From Blautia schinkii (GTDB taxonomy: Bacteria > Bacillota > Clostridia > Lachnospirales > Lachnospiraceae), in the NCBI RefSeq assembly GCF_013304825.1, contig NZ_JAAWUO010000001.1, positions 248,001-312,000 on the forward strand: a stretch of DNA of 64,000 nucleotides, in the 5' to 3' direction. The position numbers and the translations under genes were made by a program. Under the pieces are notes generated by a model. It searched no databases. It was not told the DNA's origin and was given only the letters and a program-made list of their open reading frames with translations. Position 1 is the stretch's first letter. Every line of letters begins with the position of its first letter. Of the stretch, positions 52,516-62,986 are shown piece by piece.

Positions 52516-54312
52516 ATGGCAAAGAGCAGATTAGTAGGAAGCTATCCAGTTATCGGTATCAGACCGACAATCGATGGACGTAGAGGAGCACTGGATGTAA
52601 GAGGATCTCTGGAAGACCAGACAATGAACATGGCTAAATCCGCAGCCAAGCTTTTCGAGGAGAACCTGAAATACTCCAACGGTGAGCCTGTAAAGGTTGT
52701 AATCGCTGATACAACAATCGGACGTGTTGGCGAGAGTGCTGCATGTGCTGATAAATTCCGTAAAGAGGGTGTAGATATCACTCTTACAGTTACACCATGC
52801 TGGTGCTACGGTGCTGAGACAATGGATATGGATCCGCAGACGATCAAGGCTGTATGGGGATTCAACGGAACAGAGAGACCTGGTGCTGTATACCTTGCAT
52901 CCGTTCTTGCTACACATGCACAGAAAGGACTTCCGGCATTCGGTATCTACGGACATGACGTTCAGGAAGCTGATGACACATCTATTCCGGAAGACGTTAA
53001 AGAGAAACTGTTAAGATTCGGCCGCGCAGCAGTTGCAGCAGCATCCATGAGAGGTAAATCCTATCTGCAGATCGGTTCTGTAACAATGGGTATCGGCGGA
53101 TCTATCATTGATTCTGATTTCATCGAGTCCTATCTTGGAATGAGAGTTGAGTCTGTTGATGAGGTAGAGATCATCCGTCGTATGACAGAAGGCATCTACG
53201 ATCACGAAGAGTTTGAGAAAGCTCTCAAATGGGCAAAAGAAACCTGCAAGATCGGCTGGGACAAGAACCCGGAAGAACTTCAGTTCTCACCGGAGAAGAA
53301 AGAGGAGCAGTTCGAGTTTGTTGTTAAGATGGCAGTTATCATCAAAGAACTGATGAACGGCTGTGACAATCTTGCTCCGGAATTCTCCGAGGAAGCAATC
53401 GGACACAATGCTCTTGCAGCTGGATTCCAGGGCCAGAGACAGTGGACAGACTTCTATCCGAACGGTGACTTTGCAGAGGCTATGCTGAACACTTCCTTTG
53501 ACTGGAATGGTGCTCGTGAGCCGTACATTCTTGCTACAGAGAACGACGTTCTCAACGGACTTGGAATGCTGTTCATGAAACTCCTTACAGGACGTGCTCA
53601 GATTTTCGCTGATGTTCGTACATACTGGAGCCCGGAGGCAGTTAAGAAAGCTACAGGATATGACCTTGAGGGTGTTGCCAAAGAAGCTGGCGGATTCCTT
53701 CATCTGATCAACTCCGGTGCTGCCTGCCTGGATGCTAACGGACAGGCTAAAGAGGCTGACGGAACACCGGTTATGAAACAGTGGTGGGATGTTACAGAGG
53801 CAGACCAGAAAGCTATCATGGAGAATACAGAGTGGTGTATGGCTGACAACGGATACTTCCGTGGAGGCGGATATTCCAGCCGTTATGAGACACGTGCCCA
53901 GATGCCTGCAACAATGATCCGTCTGAACCTTGTAAAAGGACTTGGACCGGTTCTTCAGATTGCAGAGGGATGGACAGTAGCTCTTCCGGAAGAGGTATCT
54001 GACAAACTCTGGAAACGTACAGACTACACATGGCCATGCACATGGTTCGCTCCAAGATGCGATGGCAAAGAGGGACCGTTCAAGACAGCTTACGATGTAA
54101 TGAACAACTGGGGTGCTAACCACGGCGCAATCTCCTACGGACACATTGGTGCAGACCTTATCACAATGTGCTCTATGCTGAGAATCCCGGTATCCATGCA
54201 CAACGTTCCTGAGAAGGATATCTATCGTCCGGCAGCTTGGAATGCATTCGGTATGGAAAAAGAGGGTGCAGACTTCCGCGCTTGCAAGAACTATGGACCA
54301 CTTTACAAATAA
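52516..54312 (+). CDS. fucI: L-fucose isomerase
   Basis: A 598-residue Mn2+-dependent isomerase that converts L-fucose to L-fuculose, first step of fucose breakdown. The N-terminal [22 protein letters not shown], the central [21 protein letters not shown] and the C-terminal [22 protein letters not shown] are FucI family segments; length is normal. TAGGAGG precedes the start. It lies 5 kb downstream of the microcompartment locus, under its own AraC-type regulator, and feeds it with fuculose. No fuculokinase is near. Confidence 0.95.
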   Translation: MAKSRLVGSYPVIGIRPTIDGRRGALDVRGSLEDQTMNMAKSAAKLFEENLKYSNGEPVKVVIADTTIGRVGESAACADKFRKEGVDITLTVTPCWCYGAETMDMDPQTIKAVWGFNGTERPGAVYLASVLATHAQKGLPAFGIYGHDVQEADDTSIPEDVKEKLLRFGRAAVAAASMRGKSYLQIGSVTMGIGGSIIDSDFIESYLGMRVESVDEVEIIRRMTEGIYDHEEFEKALKWAKETCKIGWDKNPEELQFSPEKKEEQFEFVVKMAVIIKELMNGCDNLAPEFSEEAIGHNALAAGFQGQRQWTDFYPNGDFAEAMLNTSFDWNGAREPYILATENDVLNGLGMLFMKLLTGRAQIFADVRTYWSPEAVKKATGYDLEGVAKEAGGFLHLINSGAACLDANGQAKEADGTPVMKQWWDVTEADQKAIMENTEWCMADNGYFRGGGYSSRYETRAQMPATMIRLNLVKGLGPVLQIAEGWTVALPEEVSDKLWKRTDYTWPCTWFAPRCDGKEGPFKTAYDVMNNWGANHGAISYGHIGADLITMCSMLRIPVSMHNVPEKDIYRPAAWNAFGMEKEGADFRACKNYGPLYK

Positions 54313-54340
54313 ATCATACTGTTAAAATAACAGAATATCG

Positions 54341-54376
54341 ATCCCCCGGCATGTATGTGCCGGGGGATTTTTTTGG
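54341..54376 (+). terminator. terminator after fucI
   Basis: ATCCCCCGGCA from 54341 pairs with TGCCGGGGGAT ending about 54368, then a run of T. Confidence 0.9.
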
Positions 54377-54482
54377 CTATAGTGCAGGATAGTCAGGAAA
54401 CACTCTGTTCGGATTCCGGGAAAAAAGTTATAATGGGAACAGATTTATAAACAGATATATAAGAATACAGGAGGTTACTGAA

Positions 54483-55520
54483 ATGAAATATATACAGCTG
54501 AACAATACGGATCTGAATGTCAGCCGTATCTGCCTTGGAACAGCAGGATTCGGGGATAAACTGGATCAGGAAAAAAGCTTTAAGGTACTGGACACTTTTG
54601 TGCAGGCAGGCGGAAATTTTATTGATACAGCTAATGTGTACTGCAAGTGGCTGGAAGGACACGGAAACTGCAGCGAACAGATTATAGGAAAATGGCTGAA
54701 GGACCGGGGAACACAGGGAAAAGTGATCGTGGCTACCAAAGGTGCACATTATTCTTTTGAAGATCAGGGCCGCAGCAGAGTAAACAGAGAAGACATTCGC
54801 ACAGACCTGGATGAAAGCTGCCGTACACTTGGAACGGATGTGATTGATTTTTACTGGCTTCACAGAGATGATCCGAAGAAACCGGCAGAGGAAATCGTTG
54901 ACATTCTGGAAGAACTGCAGAAAGAAGGAAGAATCCGGTATTTCGGATTTTCCAATTACAGGACAAAAAGACTGAAAGAGATCCAGAAATGTCTGGAAGA
55001 AAGAAATCATCCGGGAATCACGGCAGTTTCCAACCAGTGGAGCCTGGCCGGGATCAATCCGGGAGGAAACACCAATCCGGATCCGACACTTGTAGAATTT
55101 TCCAGGGAGGAATATAAATGGCACTGTGAGACAAAAACTGCGTCCATTCCGTTCTCATCCACTGCTATGGGATTTTTCTCCAAGCTTCAGAAAATGGGAG
55201 TTCTTTATACAGAAAAAGTAGATACATTCTGGATGCGGAATATGGAATCACAGATCGCAGATCTTTCAGAAAGCATAAAAAAATCATACTGGAATGAGAC
55301 AAATCTTCGCACATACCAGAAGCTTCTGAAACTTCAGAAAGAAACAGGACACAGCCTGCAGTCTTTGTCTCTGGCGTACTTTTTCCATCAGCCGTTCCAG
55401 ACGGTGCCTGTAACAGGAGTCAGCAATCTTAACCAGTTAAAAGATGCTCTTGCTGCCTGTGATATTGATTTTGAACCGGAGCTGTTTGGTGGTTGGGTGA
55501 TAGACGGAGGTGATAGATGA
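54483..55520 (+). CDS. aldo/keto reductase
   Basis: A 345-residue NADPH-dependent reductase of the AKR superfamily. The TIM-barrel catalytic set includes Asp/Tyr in NFIDTANVYCKW (Asp48, Tyr53-type), Lys in VATKGAH and His in WLHRDD. The C-terminal NADP-binding VPVTGVSNLNQL is present. AGGAGG precedes the start. It overlaps sbcD by ATGA, so the two are co-translated although unrelated in function. The substrate is unknown; a sugar or aldehyde is likely given the neighbouring fucose gene. Confidence 0.88.
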   Translation: MKYIQLNNTDLNVSRICLGTAGFGDKLDQEKSFKVLDTFVQAGGNFIDTANVYCKWLEGHGNCSEQIIGKWLKDRGTQGKVIVATKGAHYSFEDQGRSRVNREDIRTDLDESCRTLGTDVIDFYWLHRDDPKKPAEEIVDILEELQKEGRIRYFGFSNYRTKRLKEIQKCLEERNHPGITAVSNQWSLAGINPGGNTNPDPTLVEFSREEYKWHCETKTASIPFSSTAMGFFSKLQKMGVLYTEKVDTFWMRNMESQIADLSESIKKSYWNETNLRTYQKLLKLQKETGHSLQSLSLAYFFHQPFQTVPVTGVSNLNQLKDALAACDIDFEPELFGGWVIDGGDR

Positions 55521-56665
55521 AGCTGATCCATTTATCGGACCTTCATCTTGGAAAAAGAGTGAATGAGTTTTCCATGATCGAAGATCAGAAATATATTTTA
55601 AATCAGATACTGGGTATCATTGATGAAGAAGCACCGGATGGGGTCCTTCTTGCAGGAGATATCTATGACAGACCGGTTCCCTCTGCGGAGGCCGTACAGC
55701 TTCTGGACAGTTTTCTTACCAGACTGGCGAAGCGAAAGATACCGGTTTATGCCATCAGTGGCAATCATGACAGTGCTGAGAGGATCGCATTTGGCTCCCA
55801 CATTATGAGCAGCAGCGGGATCTGCATGTCACCTGTATATGACGGAAAAACAGAAAAGTACTGTTTAATGGACAGTTATGGAGAAGTGTGGATTCATCTT
55901 CTTCCGTTTATCAGACCGGCAGTAGTACGCCATGCACTTCAGGGAGAAGAAGGTGCAGAGGAGATCCGTAGCTATCAGGAAGCTGTACAGGCTGCAGTAG
56001 AGCATATGGACATTGACACCAAGAAACGAAATGTTCTGGTTGCGCATCAGTTTGCAGTAGGAGCTATGAGCTGTGATTCCGAGGAGATCGCAGTTGGAGG
56101 AATCGACCAGATTGAAGTGTCTGTATTTCAGGACTTTGATTATGTGGCACTTGGGCATATCCACAGTCCCCAGAATGTGGGAAACGATCAGATCCGTTAT
56201 TGCGGAACACCGCTGAAATACTCTTTTTCCGAGGCAGGACAGCAGAAATCCGTGACTGTAGCGGAGCTTTTTGAAAAAGGAGATCTGGAAGTGCGGGAGA
56301 TTCCACTGAAACCTTTTCGGGATATGAGAAAGCTGAAGGGCACATATATGGAGATTACCTCACTGGCCAATTATCAGGATACTAACACAGAGGATTATGT
56401 GCAGATCACCCTGACAGATGAGGAGGATATTGTGGACGGAATGCAGAAGCTGCGTGCTGTTTATCCAAATTTGATGAGGCTGGAATACGACAACCGCAGA
56501 ACAAGAGAAAATCAGGAAATCTCCGGAACGGAGACAGTGGAAAAAAAATCCGAGCTGGAATATTTTCAGGAATTTTTTGAGCTGCAGAATAACCAGCCTA
56601 TGAATGAGGAACAGCGGAAATTTTCAGAAGATTTGATCCGAAAGATACAGGAGGTGAGCATTTGA
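55517..56665 (+). CDS. sbcD: SbcD, nuclease subunit of the SbcCD complex
   Basis: A 382-residue Mre11-type metallophosphoesterase that cuts hairpin and blocked DNA ends with SbcC. Phosphoesterase motifs are LIHLSDLHLGKR, LAGDIYDR, ISGNHDSAER, VAHQFAVG and LGHIHSPQ. The C-terminal capping region is normal. It overlaps the aldo/keto reductase and sbcC by 4 bases on each side. Confidence 0.95.
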   Translation: MKLIHLSDLHLGKRVNEFSMIEDQKYILNQILGIIDEEAPDGVLLAGDIYDRPVPSAEAVQLLDSFLTRLAKRKIPVYAISGNHDSAERIAFGSHIMSSSGICMSPVYDGKTEKYCLMDSYGEVWIHLLPFIRPAVVRHALQGEEGAEEIRSYQEAVQAAVEHMDIDTKKRNVLVAHQFAVGAMSCDSEEIAVGGIDQIEVSVFQDFDYVALGHIHSPQNVGNDQIRYCGTPLKYSFSEAGQQKSVTVAELFEKGDLEVREIPLKPFRDMRKLKGTYMEITSLANYQDTNTEDYVQITLTDEEDIVDGMQKLRAVYPNLMRLEYDNRRTRENQEISGTETVEKKSELEYFQEFFELQNNQPMNEEQRKFSEDLIRKIQEVSI

Positions 56666-59517
56666 GACCGGAAAAACTGACCATCAGTGCCTTCGGGCCT
56701 TATGCAGACAGAACAGAGATTGATTTTTCCAGGCTTGGGGACAGTGGCCTTTATCTCATCACCGGAGATACGGGAGCTGGAAAAACTACTATATTTGATG
56801 CAATCACTTTTGCACTTTACGGCCAGGCAAGCGGCCAGGTAAGAGACTCTGCCATGTTCCGAAGCAAGTATGCAGACACTGCCACGGAGACTTTTGTGGA
56901 GCTTGTTTTTTCTTATCAGGGAAAAAAATATCAGGTCTTTCGAAGTCCGGAATATATGGCACCAAAAAAAAGGGGCACAGGACTGACTCTCCGGAAAGCA
57001 GAGGCACAGCTTATTTATCCAGATGAGCGTCAGCCCGTGACAAAGGCAAGAGATGTGACAAGAGCCATCGAAGAACTGCTTGGACTTGACTACGAGCAGT
57101 TTACCCAGATCGCCATGATCGCACAGGGAGATTTCCAGAAGCTGCTTCTTGCAGGAACAGTGCAGCGAGGGGAGATATTCCGGCAGATCTTTCATACAGG
57201 GATTTATCAGCAGGTACAGCTGAAGCTTAAGGAGGCGGCACAATCCAGATATAAGGAGTATGATGAAATGCGCAGAAGCATTGCACAGTATCTGGACGGG
57301 GTGAAGCTCCGGCAGAGAGAAGGGACAGAAGCAGAGGAATTTGCAGAATTGAAAAAGGGGAAATTCGAAGGTAAGCTGGAGCGGAGCCTTGAGATTTTGA
57401 AGAGCTTTATTGATCAGGGAGAAAAAAGGGAAAGCGAGCTTCTGAAACAGGAACAGGAGGTGGATCAGAAGATTCGCACAATGGAAAATATACTGCATCT
57501 CTCTGCGCAGAAGCGGAACCTTGAACAGAAAAAAGATTTTGCCAGGAAGCAGCTTGAGCAGCTTCTTCCGGATCTTGAGAAGGCTTCCGGGGAGGCGGAA
57601 AAATATAAAGATGCAGACCAAAAATGCGAAGCACTGGGGATTCTGATCCGTGAAAAACAGGAGCAGCTGAAAAAATATCAGGTTCTGGAACAGCTTAAGA
57701 AGGAACTGGATGAAATCAGGATGCAGCTGAAAAAATGCAGAGCCGGACAGGAAGCAAATATCCGCCAGGAACAGCAGCTTCATAAAGATATGGAACAGCT
57801 GAAAAAGGAGCGTTCCCTGCTGGAAAATTCTCAGCTGGATCTGCAGAAAGCAATAACAGAGAAGGAAAAACGGACACAGAGAAAGTCGGAACTGAATGGG
57901 CTTGAAACAGAAATGCGGGAATTCAAAGGCCTTTATGAAGCCACAAAAGAGCAGCAGAAAAAGTATCAGGCTGCATATGAAAAAGCACAGCAGCAGAGTG
58001 AATACTATCAGCAGATTTTTCACAGCTTTCTGGACGCCCAGGCAGGGATCCTGGCACAGGAACTTAAGGAAAATGAGCCCTGCCCGGTGTGCGGTTCTTT
58101 AAGCCATCCACACCCGAGAATAATCTCCAAAGGTCGCACTGTTACTTCGGAAATACTGGATAATGAGAAAATCAAACTGGATAAACTGGAAAAGATTTCC
58201 GCAGACCAAAGCCTGGAAGCCGGAAAATTAAAGGAACGGAGCAATGCCTCCTGGAAACAGATCATGTCCGGTGCAGAAGAGCTTCTGGAAGAGTTCCAGG
58301 AATTCCGTAAGGAAACAAAAAATGGAAATGGACAGGCGGGAGATTTCAGGACTGTATGGAAACAGATGATCCTCATGATAAACCGGGAAAAAGAACAGTG
58401 CAAAAATCTTTTGACAGAAAGTGACAGAAAGATCAGGGAAGCAGAGGAAAACACAAAAAGAAAGCAAAAAGTGGAAAAACTTCTGGAAAATCTTGAAAAA
58501 GAAAAAGATATACTTCAGGAAAAAAAGAATTCCTGTGACCGGGAACAGACCGGGCTTACAACAAAAGCATCCGAAAATGAAAAACAGCAGAAAAATGCAG
58601 CAGAAGAAATCAGACAGGTCCATTCGGAGGCAGGAAAAGAAGTTCTGGAAAAAGAGATCAGGGAAAAACAGCAGGAATATATTGATCTAAAAGAAAACAG
58701 CAGAAAGATGAAAGAAACCTTTGAGAGATTTCAGGCAGAAAAGGCAAGGATAACTTCCACGATAAAAACTCTTGATGAGCAGCAAAAGGAGATCGGGGAG
58801 ATACGGGAAGATGAAATTCGGGAGCAGTATACAGAAAGTACAACGCAGAAAACAGAACTGGCAGAAAAAAGAAAAGAACTTTTTTCCATTCAGAGCGGAA
58901 ACCTGGAAATTTTCCGGAAGGTACAGAAACGGAAGGAAGAGATGACAAAAGCCGAAGCAGAATACGTCTGGATGAAAAATCTCTCAGATACAGCCAACGG
59001 CAATTTAAACGGCAAGGCCAAGATCGAGCTGGAAACCTATATCCAGATGGCATATTTCGATAGAATCCTCAGAAGAGCCAATGTCCGCCTTATGACCATG
59101 AGCAGCGGTCAGTATGAGCTGAAGCGTCAGGAGCAAAGCGAGAACCGCAAGGAAAAAGCTGGTCTTGATCTTAATGTTATTGACCATTACAACGGAACGG
59201 AAAGAAGTGTAAAAACTCTTTCAGGAGGGGAATCCTTCCAGGCATCCCTGTCCCTGGCACTGGGACTTTCTGATGAAATCCAGGCCAGCGCAGGAGGCAT
59301 CCGCCTGGATTCCATGTTTGTAGACGAAGGCTTTGGCTCTCTGGATGAAGAGGCTCTTTCTCAGGCAGTGAAAGCCTTAAGCAGTCTTGCGGACGGCCAC
59401 CGTATGGTAGGAATCATTTCCCACGTGGCGGAACTGAAAGATCGGATCGAAAATAAGATCATTGTGACCAAACAATGCAGCGGAAAAGGTGTTGGCAGCA
59501 GCATTCAGATTCAGTAG
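56662..59517 (+). CDS. sbcC: SbcC, ATPase subunit of the SbcCD complex
   Basis: A 951-residue SMC-like ATPase. Walker A GDTGAGKTTIF lies near residue 36, the zinc hook CPVCG is in the middle of a long coiled coil, and the C-terminal signature LSGGESFQASLSLALGLSD with Walker B SMFVDEGFGSLDEEAL completes the ATPase head. The start is TTG, overlapping the sbcD stop by 4 bases, with AGGAGGTGAG upstream. Complete; it works with SbcD in the cytoplasm. Confidence 0.94.
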   Translation: MRPEKLTISAFGPYADRTEIDFSRLGDSGLYLITGDTGAGKTTIFDAITFALYGQASGQVRDSAMFRSKYADTATETFVELVFSYQGKKYQVFRSPEYMAPKKRGTGLTLRKAEAQLIYPDERQPVTKARDVTRAIEELLGLDYEQFTQIAMIAQGDFQKLLLAGTVQRGEIFRQIFHTGIYQQVQLKLKEAAQSRYKEYDEMRRSIAQYLDGVKLRQREGTEAEEFAELKKGKFEGKLERSLEILKSFIDQGEKRESELLKQEQEVDQKIRTMENILHLSAQKRNLEQKKDFARKQLEQLLPDLEKASGEAEKYKDADQKCEALGILIREKQEQLKKYQVLEQLKKELDEIRMQLKKCRAGQEANIRQEQQLHKDMEQLKKERSLLENSQLDLQKAITEKEKRTQRKSELNGLETEMREFKGLYEATKEQQKKYQAAYEKAQQQSEYYQQIFHSFLDAQAGILAQELKENEPCPVCGSLSHPHPRIISKGRTVTSEILDNEKIKLDKLEKISADQSLEAGKLKERSNASWKQIMSGAEELLEEFQEFRKETKNGNGQAGDFRTVWKQMILMINREKEQCKNLLTESDRKIREAEENTKRKQKVEKLLENLEKEKDILQEKKNSCDREQTGLTTKASENEKQQKNAAEEIRQVHSEAGKEVLEKEIREKQQEYIDLKENSRKMKETFERFQAEKARITSTIKTLDEQQKEIGEIREDEIREQYTESTTQKTELAEKRKELFSIQSGNLEIFRKVQKRKEEMTKAEAEYVWMKNLSDTANGNLNGKAKIELETYIQMAYFDRILRRANVRLMTMSSGQYELKRQEQSENRKEKAGLDLNVIDHYNGTERSVKTLSGGESFQASLSLALGLSDEIQASAGGIRLDSMFVDEGFGSLDEEALSQAVKALSSLADGHRMVGIISHVAELKDRIENKIIVTKQCSGKGVGSSIQIQ

Positions 59518-59544
59518 AATGCAGAAAACTATCAGCTGGCTTTT

Positions 59545-60261
59545 TCAATGTCTTTTCTGAAACAGAAATTCCATAAAAGTCTGTCTGGCATTTTTTGCCA
59601 GCTTCTGGCTGACCGGAACCTGATTTCCATTATCCATAACAAATACCGTACCATCAAAATCAACAGCGTGTTCCAGATTGATCACAATTCCCCGGTTGCA
59701 CTGATAAAACCGGGGATCCATTTTCAGAAGAGCGTTAAAAGCTTCAAAAGACTGTCTGGTAACAAGCTCTTTTGCTTTTGACGTGTGAATATGGATCATA
59801 TGGGAAAAATGCTCTGCATATATGATGCTGCGGAAAGGAACCTGTATATTACTTCCGTTTACCTTTACATCAATATATTTCCCGGAATCAGGAATACGGG
59901 AAAGAATCTCATCGATCAGATCCGAAAGCTCTTTTATGTTATAAGGTTTTACAAGATAGTGCAGGGCACGGACCTTAAAGCCCTCCAGAGCATGGTCAGT
60001 AGAGGTTGTAGTAAAAATCAGAAGACAATCCGGATCAGATTTTCGAAGTTCTCTGGCAATCTCCACACCGTTTGCCCCATTCATATAAATATCCAGGAAC
60101 AAAACTGTGAAAGGCCGTTCCCTGGAAGCTTTCAGAAAAGCTTCTCCATTTTCAAATTCAGTCAAGTCAGCGTGAACACCACGTTTCGTCAGCTGTTCTT
60201 CCAGCCGTGTATGCAAGAGCACCCGTTCGCTGTGAATATCATCTACAATCGCAATTCGCAT
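59545..60261 (-). CDS. LytTR-family response regulator
   Basis: A 238-residue regulator. The receiver has the acidic pair Asp7/Asp8, the phospho-acceptor Asp57 (LFLDIYMNG), the Thr in FTTTSTDHALEGF and Lys in YLVKP. The C-terminal LytTR DNA-binding domain (about 135-235) has KYIDVKVNGSNIQVPF and RGIVINLEHAVDF. A GAGAGGAAA site fixes the start at 60261; the longer ORF to 60807 is not supported. No histidine kinase is near, so it is an orphan here. It is divergent from a degenerate receiver gene. Confidence 0.9.
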   Translation of the reverse strand: MRIAIVDDIHSERVLLHTRLEEQLTKRGVHADLTEFENGEAFLKASRERPFTVLFLDIYMNGANGVEIARELRKSDPDCLLIFTTTSTDHALEGFKVRALHYLVKPYNIKELSDLIDEILSRIPDSGKYIDVKVNGSNIQVPFRSIIYAEHFSHMIHIHTSKAKELVTRQSFEAFNALLKMDPRFYQCNRGIVINLEHAVDFDGTVFVMDNGNQVPVSQKLAKNARQTFMEFLFQKRH

Positions 60262-60447
60262 AACTATTTTCCTCTCTATCTGTCTGTCAACAGTATAGCA
60301 TAAAATATCAGGCCAAACTATGGTCTGTGTTGGAATTTCGTGCCATTTTAAGTGGTTTCGTGCCAGATGGATTGAAAAACGGCAGGATTTTTTTATAATG
60401 TGGTTAACATGTGAAGGAAAAAATCGAACAGAAAAGGAGGGCGATTT

Positions 60448-60816
60448 GTGTATTGCATTGATGTATTGACGGATAAAGCGCAAAGTGGTCGGGAATACAC
60501 AGAATATATTTTGAATTGCTGCGCTGAAAGAAATATATTTCCGCTGGTTCAGGTTTATTATGATCAGGAAAAATTTTTTGCACAGATACAAAAGACTGTG
60601 CCGGCCATTGTACTTCTGATACTGCCGGGAGTGAAAGGACTCAATGCAGCAGAGCATCTTCGGTCTCTGTATCCGAGATGCAGGATCATCTGGAGCAGTG
60701 ACCTTGATTTTTCCCTTCATGCATTCAGACTGCGGGTGGAATATTTCTTCATGGAACCGGTAGAAGAACAGAAGATCAGGGAAGGACTTGCTGCCTGTTT
60801 CGGACACAGCAGATAA
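60448..60816 (+). CDS. stand-alone degenerate receiver-like protein
   Basis: A 122-residue protein whose fold resembles a response-regulator receiver of the LytTR type: strand one CIDVLTDKA, strand three AIVLLILPGVKGLNAAEHL and the last part LHAFRLRVEYFFMEPVEEQKIREGL. The phospho-acceptor Asp is replaced (LLILPG), and the conserved Lys of the KP pair is replaced by Glu (MEP). So it cannot be phosphorylated in the normal way. It starts at GTG with AAGGAGG upstream and has no DNA-binding domain. It is divergent from the true LytTR regulator and followed after 25 bases by a secreted protein. Confidence 0.7.
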   Translation: MYCIDVLTDKAQSGREYTEYILNCCAERNIFPLVQVYYDQEKFFAQIQKTVPAIVLLILPGVKGLNAAEHLRSLYPRCRIIWSSDLDFSLHAFRLRVEYFFMEPVEEQKIREGLAACFGHSR

Positions 60817-60841
60817 TTTTTTAATTCAGGAGGAAGATGAT

Positions 60842-62929
60842 ATGAAAAAAAGAGCGATAATTCTTGCAGTGATCACAGCTATGCTTACGGTTAATTCCGG
60901 TTATGCGGCAAATACTGTTTCTGCGGAAGAAATGCAGAAGGAAGAATCACAGGCATCAGAAATTCAGGCAGAATCCGGAAGTGAAGAAGCTTCTCAGGTT
61001 CCCATAAAGCCACTTTCCTCAAAGGTGGTTTCTGAGAATCCATACATGGCAAAAGCTGATGCCAATATCCATCACGACTGCTATAACACGGACAGTACGG
61101 ACGAAGTGCTGCCGGTTGGAATTTATCCTGAGATCAATGTTTCCTACGAAAAGGTAAATGCAAACGCATCTCCGGCGATCTTTTTTGATTCTTACGGTCA
61201 TGCGGTGGTTCCTCTTCTTGGAGGTCTTGCAATCCGTGATATCAATGCGGATGAGACACAGACAGAAGGATATTTTTCCCCGAAACAGCATGACAGCGGT
61301 GACTATGTGATTCAGAGCTCCTATTCTTTTGTTGATGAGAGCAACCGGATCGTGTGTCCTACCAGCAACAACCATGTGCTGATGCTGAAAGCCACAGATG
61401 AGGAAGGAAATGTGCTGCCTGAATTCGAAAAAGTACTGGATATTGATATCAAAGCTGCAGCAGAGGCAGTTCTTGGAAAAACACTGGATCAGAACCTTCT
61501 TTCTGTAGTATTTGACTATGACGGGAATTTATGGTTTGCCACCGGTGGATTTCGTATTTATCCTGACCGGAAACAGCAGGGGGCAGTTGGCTATATTTCC
61601 CGCAGTGCCATTGATGCTATCTTAAACGGAGAAGAAGCAGATCTTACAAATGCTGTGTTTGTATATGAACTGACTCCGGGTGAGGGTGCGGAAAATGGTA
61701 TTGCTTCCTCCAAAGAGGGTTCGGTAATCCTGACCAATCTCAACTGCTATCTGTTTTCTGCTGATAATGGAGTACAGAAAGTATGGGAGACTCCTTATGA
61801 GAGTGTTGGCGCAAAAGAAAGCAAGGAGGGAGATGCCACTACAGGTGGCGGCCTTGCATGGGGCAGCGGCTGCTCTCCGTCTATGACAGATAATCTGGTC
61901 ATGTTTACAGACAACCAGAATCCTGTGAATCTTCTTGCTGTTGATATGAAAACAGGGGAAAAAGTTGCAAGCCTTCCTGTGATCGATGAGCTTCCGGAGG
62001 AAAAACAGGTTTCTGTGGAAAATTCAGCGATCGTATATGATAACGGAGAGGGAACGGTAAGCACCATTGTATGCAACTGGTTTGGTGCCGGAAGTGCAAA
62101 TCTCGGAAAAGAGGACAGTGATTCTTCCATTCAGAGTTATGCAAATATTTATGATGTGAACTGGCTGAGCCAGGGAAATAAGATGATCATGCCAGGTGTG
62201 GAGCGAGTGGACACCATCAGGACAGAGAATGGATATGAAATGAAGAGTATTTGGTGCAGAAGTGATCTGTCTGATACTTCCATGATGAAGCTTTCCACTG
62301 CGACCGGATATATTTATGGTTATGTCCAGAATCTGGAAACAGGTATGTGGCAGTATATCATGCTTGATTTTGAGACAGGGGAAACAGTATTCTCCATGGA
62401 TGTTTCCAGCAAACCGGGATACAACAATATGGCCATAGGCATGTATGCAGGAAACAGCGGAAATGCACTTTACTGCCCGACCGGATATCTGGAGCTGTTA
62501 AGACTTCAGGACAGATTCGTTTATCTGCCGGAAATGCCTTACCGAAAAGTGGATCTGGACAAGGCAATGAGAAATGTGCTGACCCAGGAAAAATTCGAGG
62601 CAGATGGAGGTCAGGGCAGCGTCTGCGGATGGCTGAGTACGGTAACTGTGAAAAATATCCACCCGAATACTACAGTTGCACTTCGGATGAAAGGGCTGTC
62701 AGGTAGCGCAGATGCACTGAAACTCTACGGTTATGGTACAGACGGTACGCTTAAAGAAGTACCGCAGGATTTGTGGCATATGCAGACAGAAAGCGGAGAA
62801 ACACCGGAGACGCTTTCAGAAGATGTTCTGTATGAGGTCCATGTTTCCGTACAGGATGGCGGTGACTTCGATCTCAGCGAAAACGAAGACGAAAAAGAAA
62901 TAAAAATATCAGTTGTTACGGTTCAGTAA
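60842..62929 (+). CDS. large secreted protein, beta-propeller-like, unknown function
   Basis: A 695-residue exported protein (signal peptide about 1-28, start at 60842 after AGGAGGAAG; the in-frame ATG at 60788 is upstream of that site and inside the previous gene). The mature part has several strand-rich repeats of the type VVFDYDGNLWFATGGF, VILTNLNCYLFSADNGVQKV and NLLAVDMKTGEKVASLPV, which resemble PQQ/YVTN-type beta-propeller blades. The C-terminal ~130 residues form a separate beta-rich piece (GWLSTVTVKNIHPNTTVALRM). No anchor is seen. I do not recognise a named family. Confidence 0.65.
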   Translation: MKKRAIILAVITAMLTVNSGYAANTVSAEEMQKEESQASEIQAESGSEEASQVPIKPLSSKVVSENPYMAKADANIHHDCYNTDSTDEVLPVGIYPEINVSYEKVNANASPAIFFDSYGHAVVPLLGGLAIRDINADETQTEGYFSPKQHDSGDYVIQSSYSFVDESNRIVCPTSNNHVLMLKATDEEGNVLPEFEKVLDIDIKAAAEAVLGKTLDQNLLSVVFDYDGNLWFATGGFRIYPDRKQQGAVGYISRSAIDAILNGEEADLTNAVFVYELTPGEGAENGIASSKEGSVILTNLNCYLFSADNGVQKVWETPYESVGAKESKEGDATTGGGLAWGSGCSPSMTDNLVMFTDNQNPVNLLAVDMKTGEKVASLPVIDELPEEKQVSVENSAIVYDNGEGTVSTIVCNWFGAGSANLGKEDSDSSIQSYANIYDVNWLSQGNKMIMPGVERVDTIRTENGYEMKSIWCRSDLSDTSMMKLSTATGYIYGYVQNLETGMWQYIMLDFETGETVFSMDVSSKPGYNNMAIGMYAGNSGNALYCPTGYLELLRLQDRFVYLPEMPYRKVDLDKAMRNVLTQEKFEADGGQGSVCGWLSTVTVKNIHPNTTVALRMKGLSGSADALKLYGYGTDGTLKEVPQDLWHMQTESGETPETLSEDVLYEVHVSVQDGGDFDLSENEDEKEIKISVVTVQ

Positions 62930-62946
62930 ATACCTGCAAAACATTA

Positions 62947-62980
62947 AACGGGCTGTCTGCTAATAGACAGCCCGTTTTAA
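62947..62980. terminator. bidirectional terminator
   Basis: AACGGGCTGTCT at 62947-62958 pairs with AGACAGCCCGTT at 62965-62976. Runs of A and T flank it, so it serves both convergent genes. Confidence 0.85.
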
Positions 62981-62986
62981 AATATA

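Noticed and set aside
60262-60807. Long minus-strand extension of the LytTR regulator
   Set aside because: The extension has no domain match and opposes a gene with a good start site; the family N-terminus MRIAIVDD with GAGAGGAAA lies at 60261.
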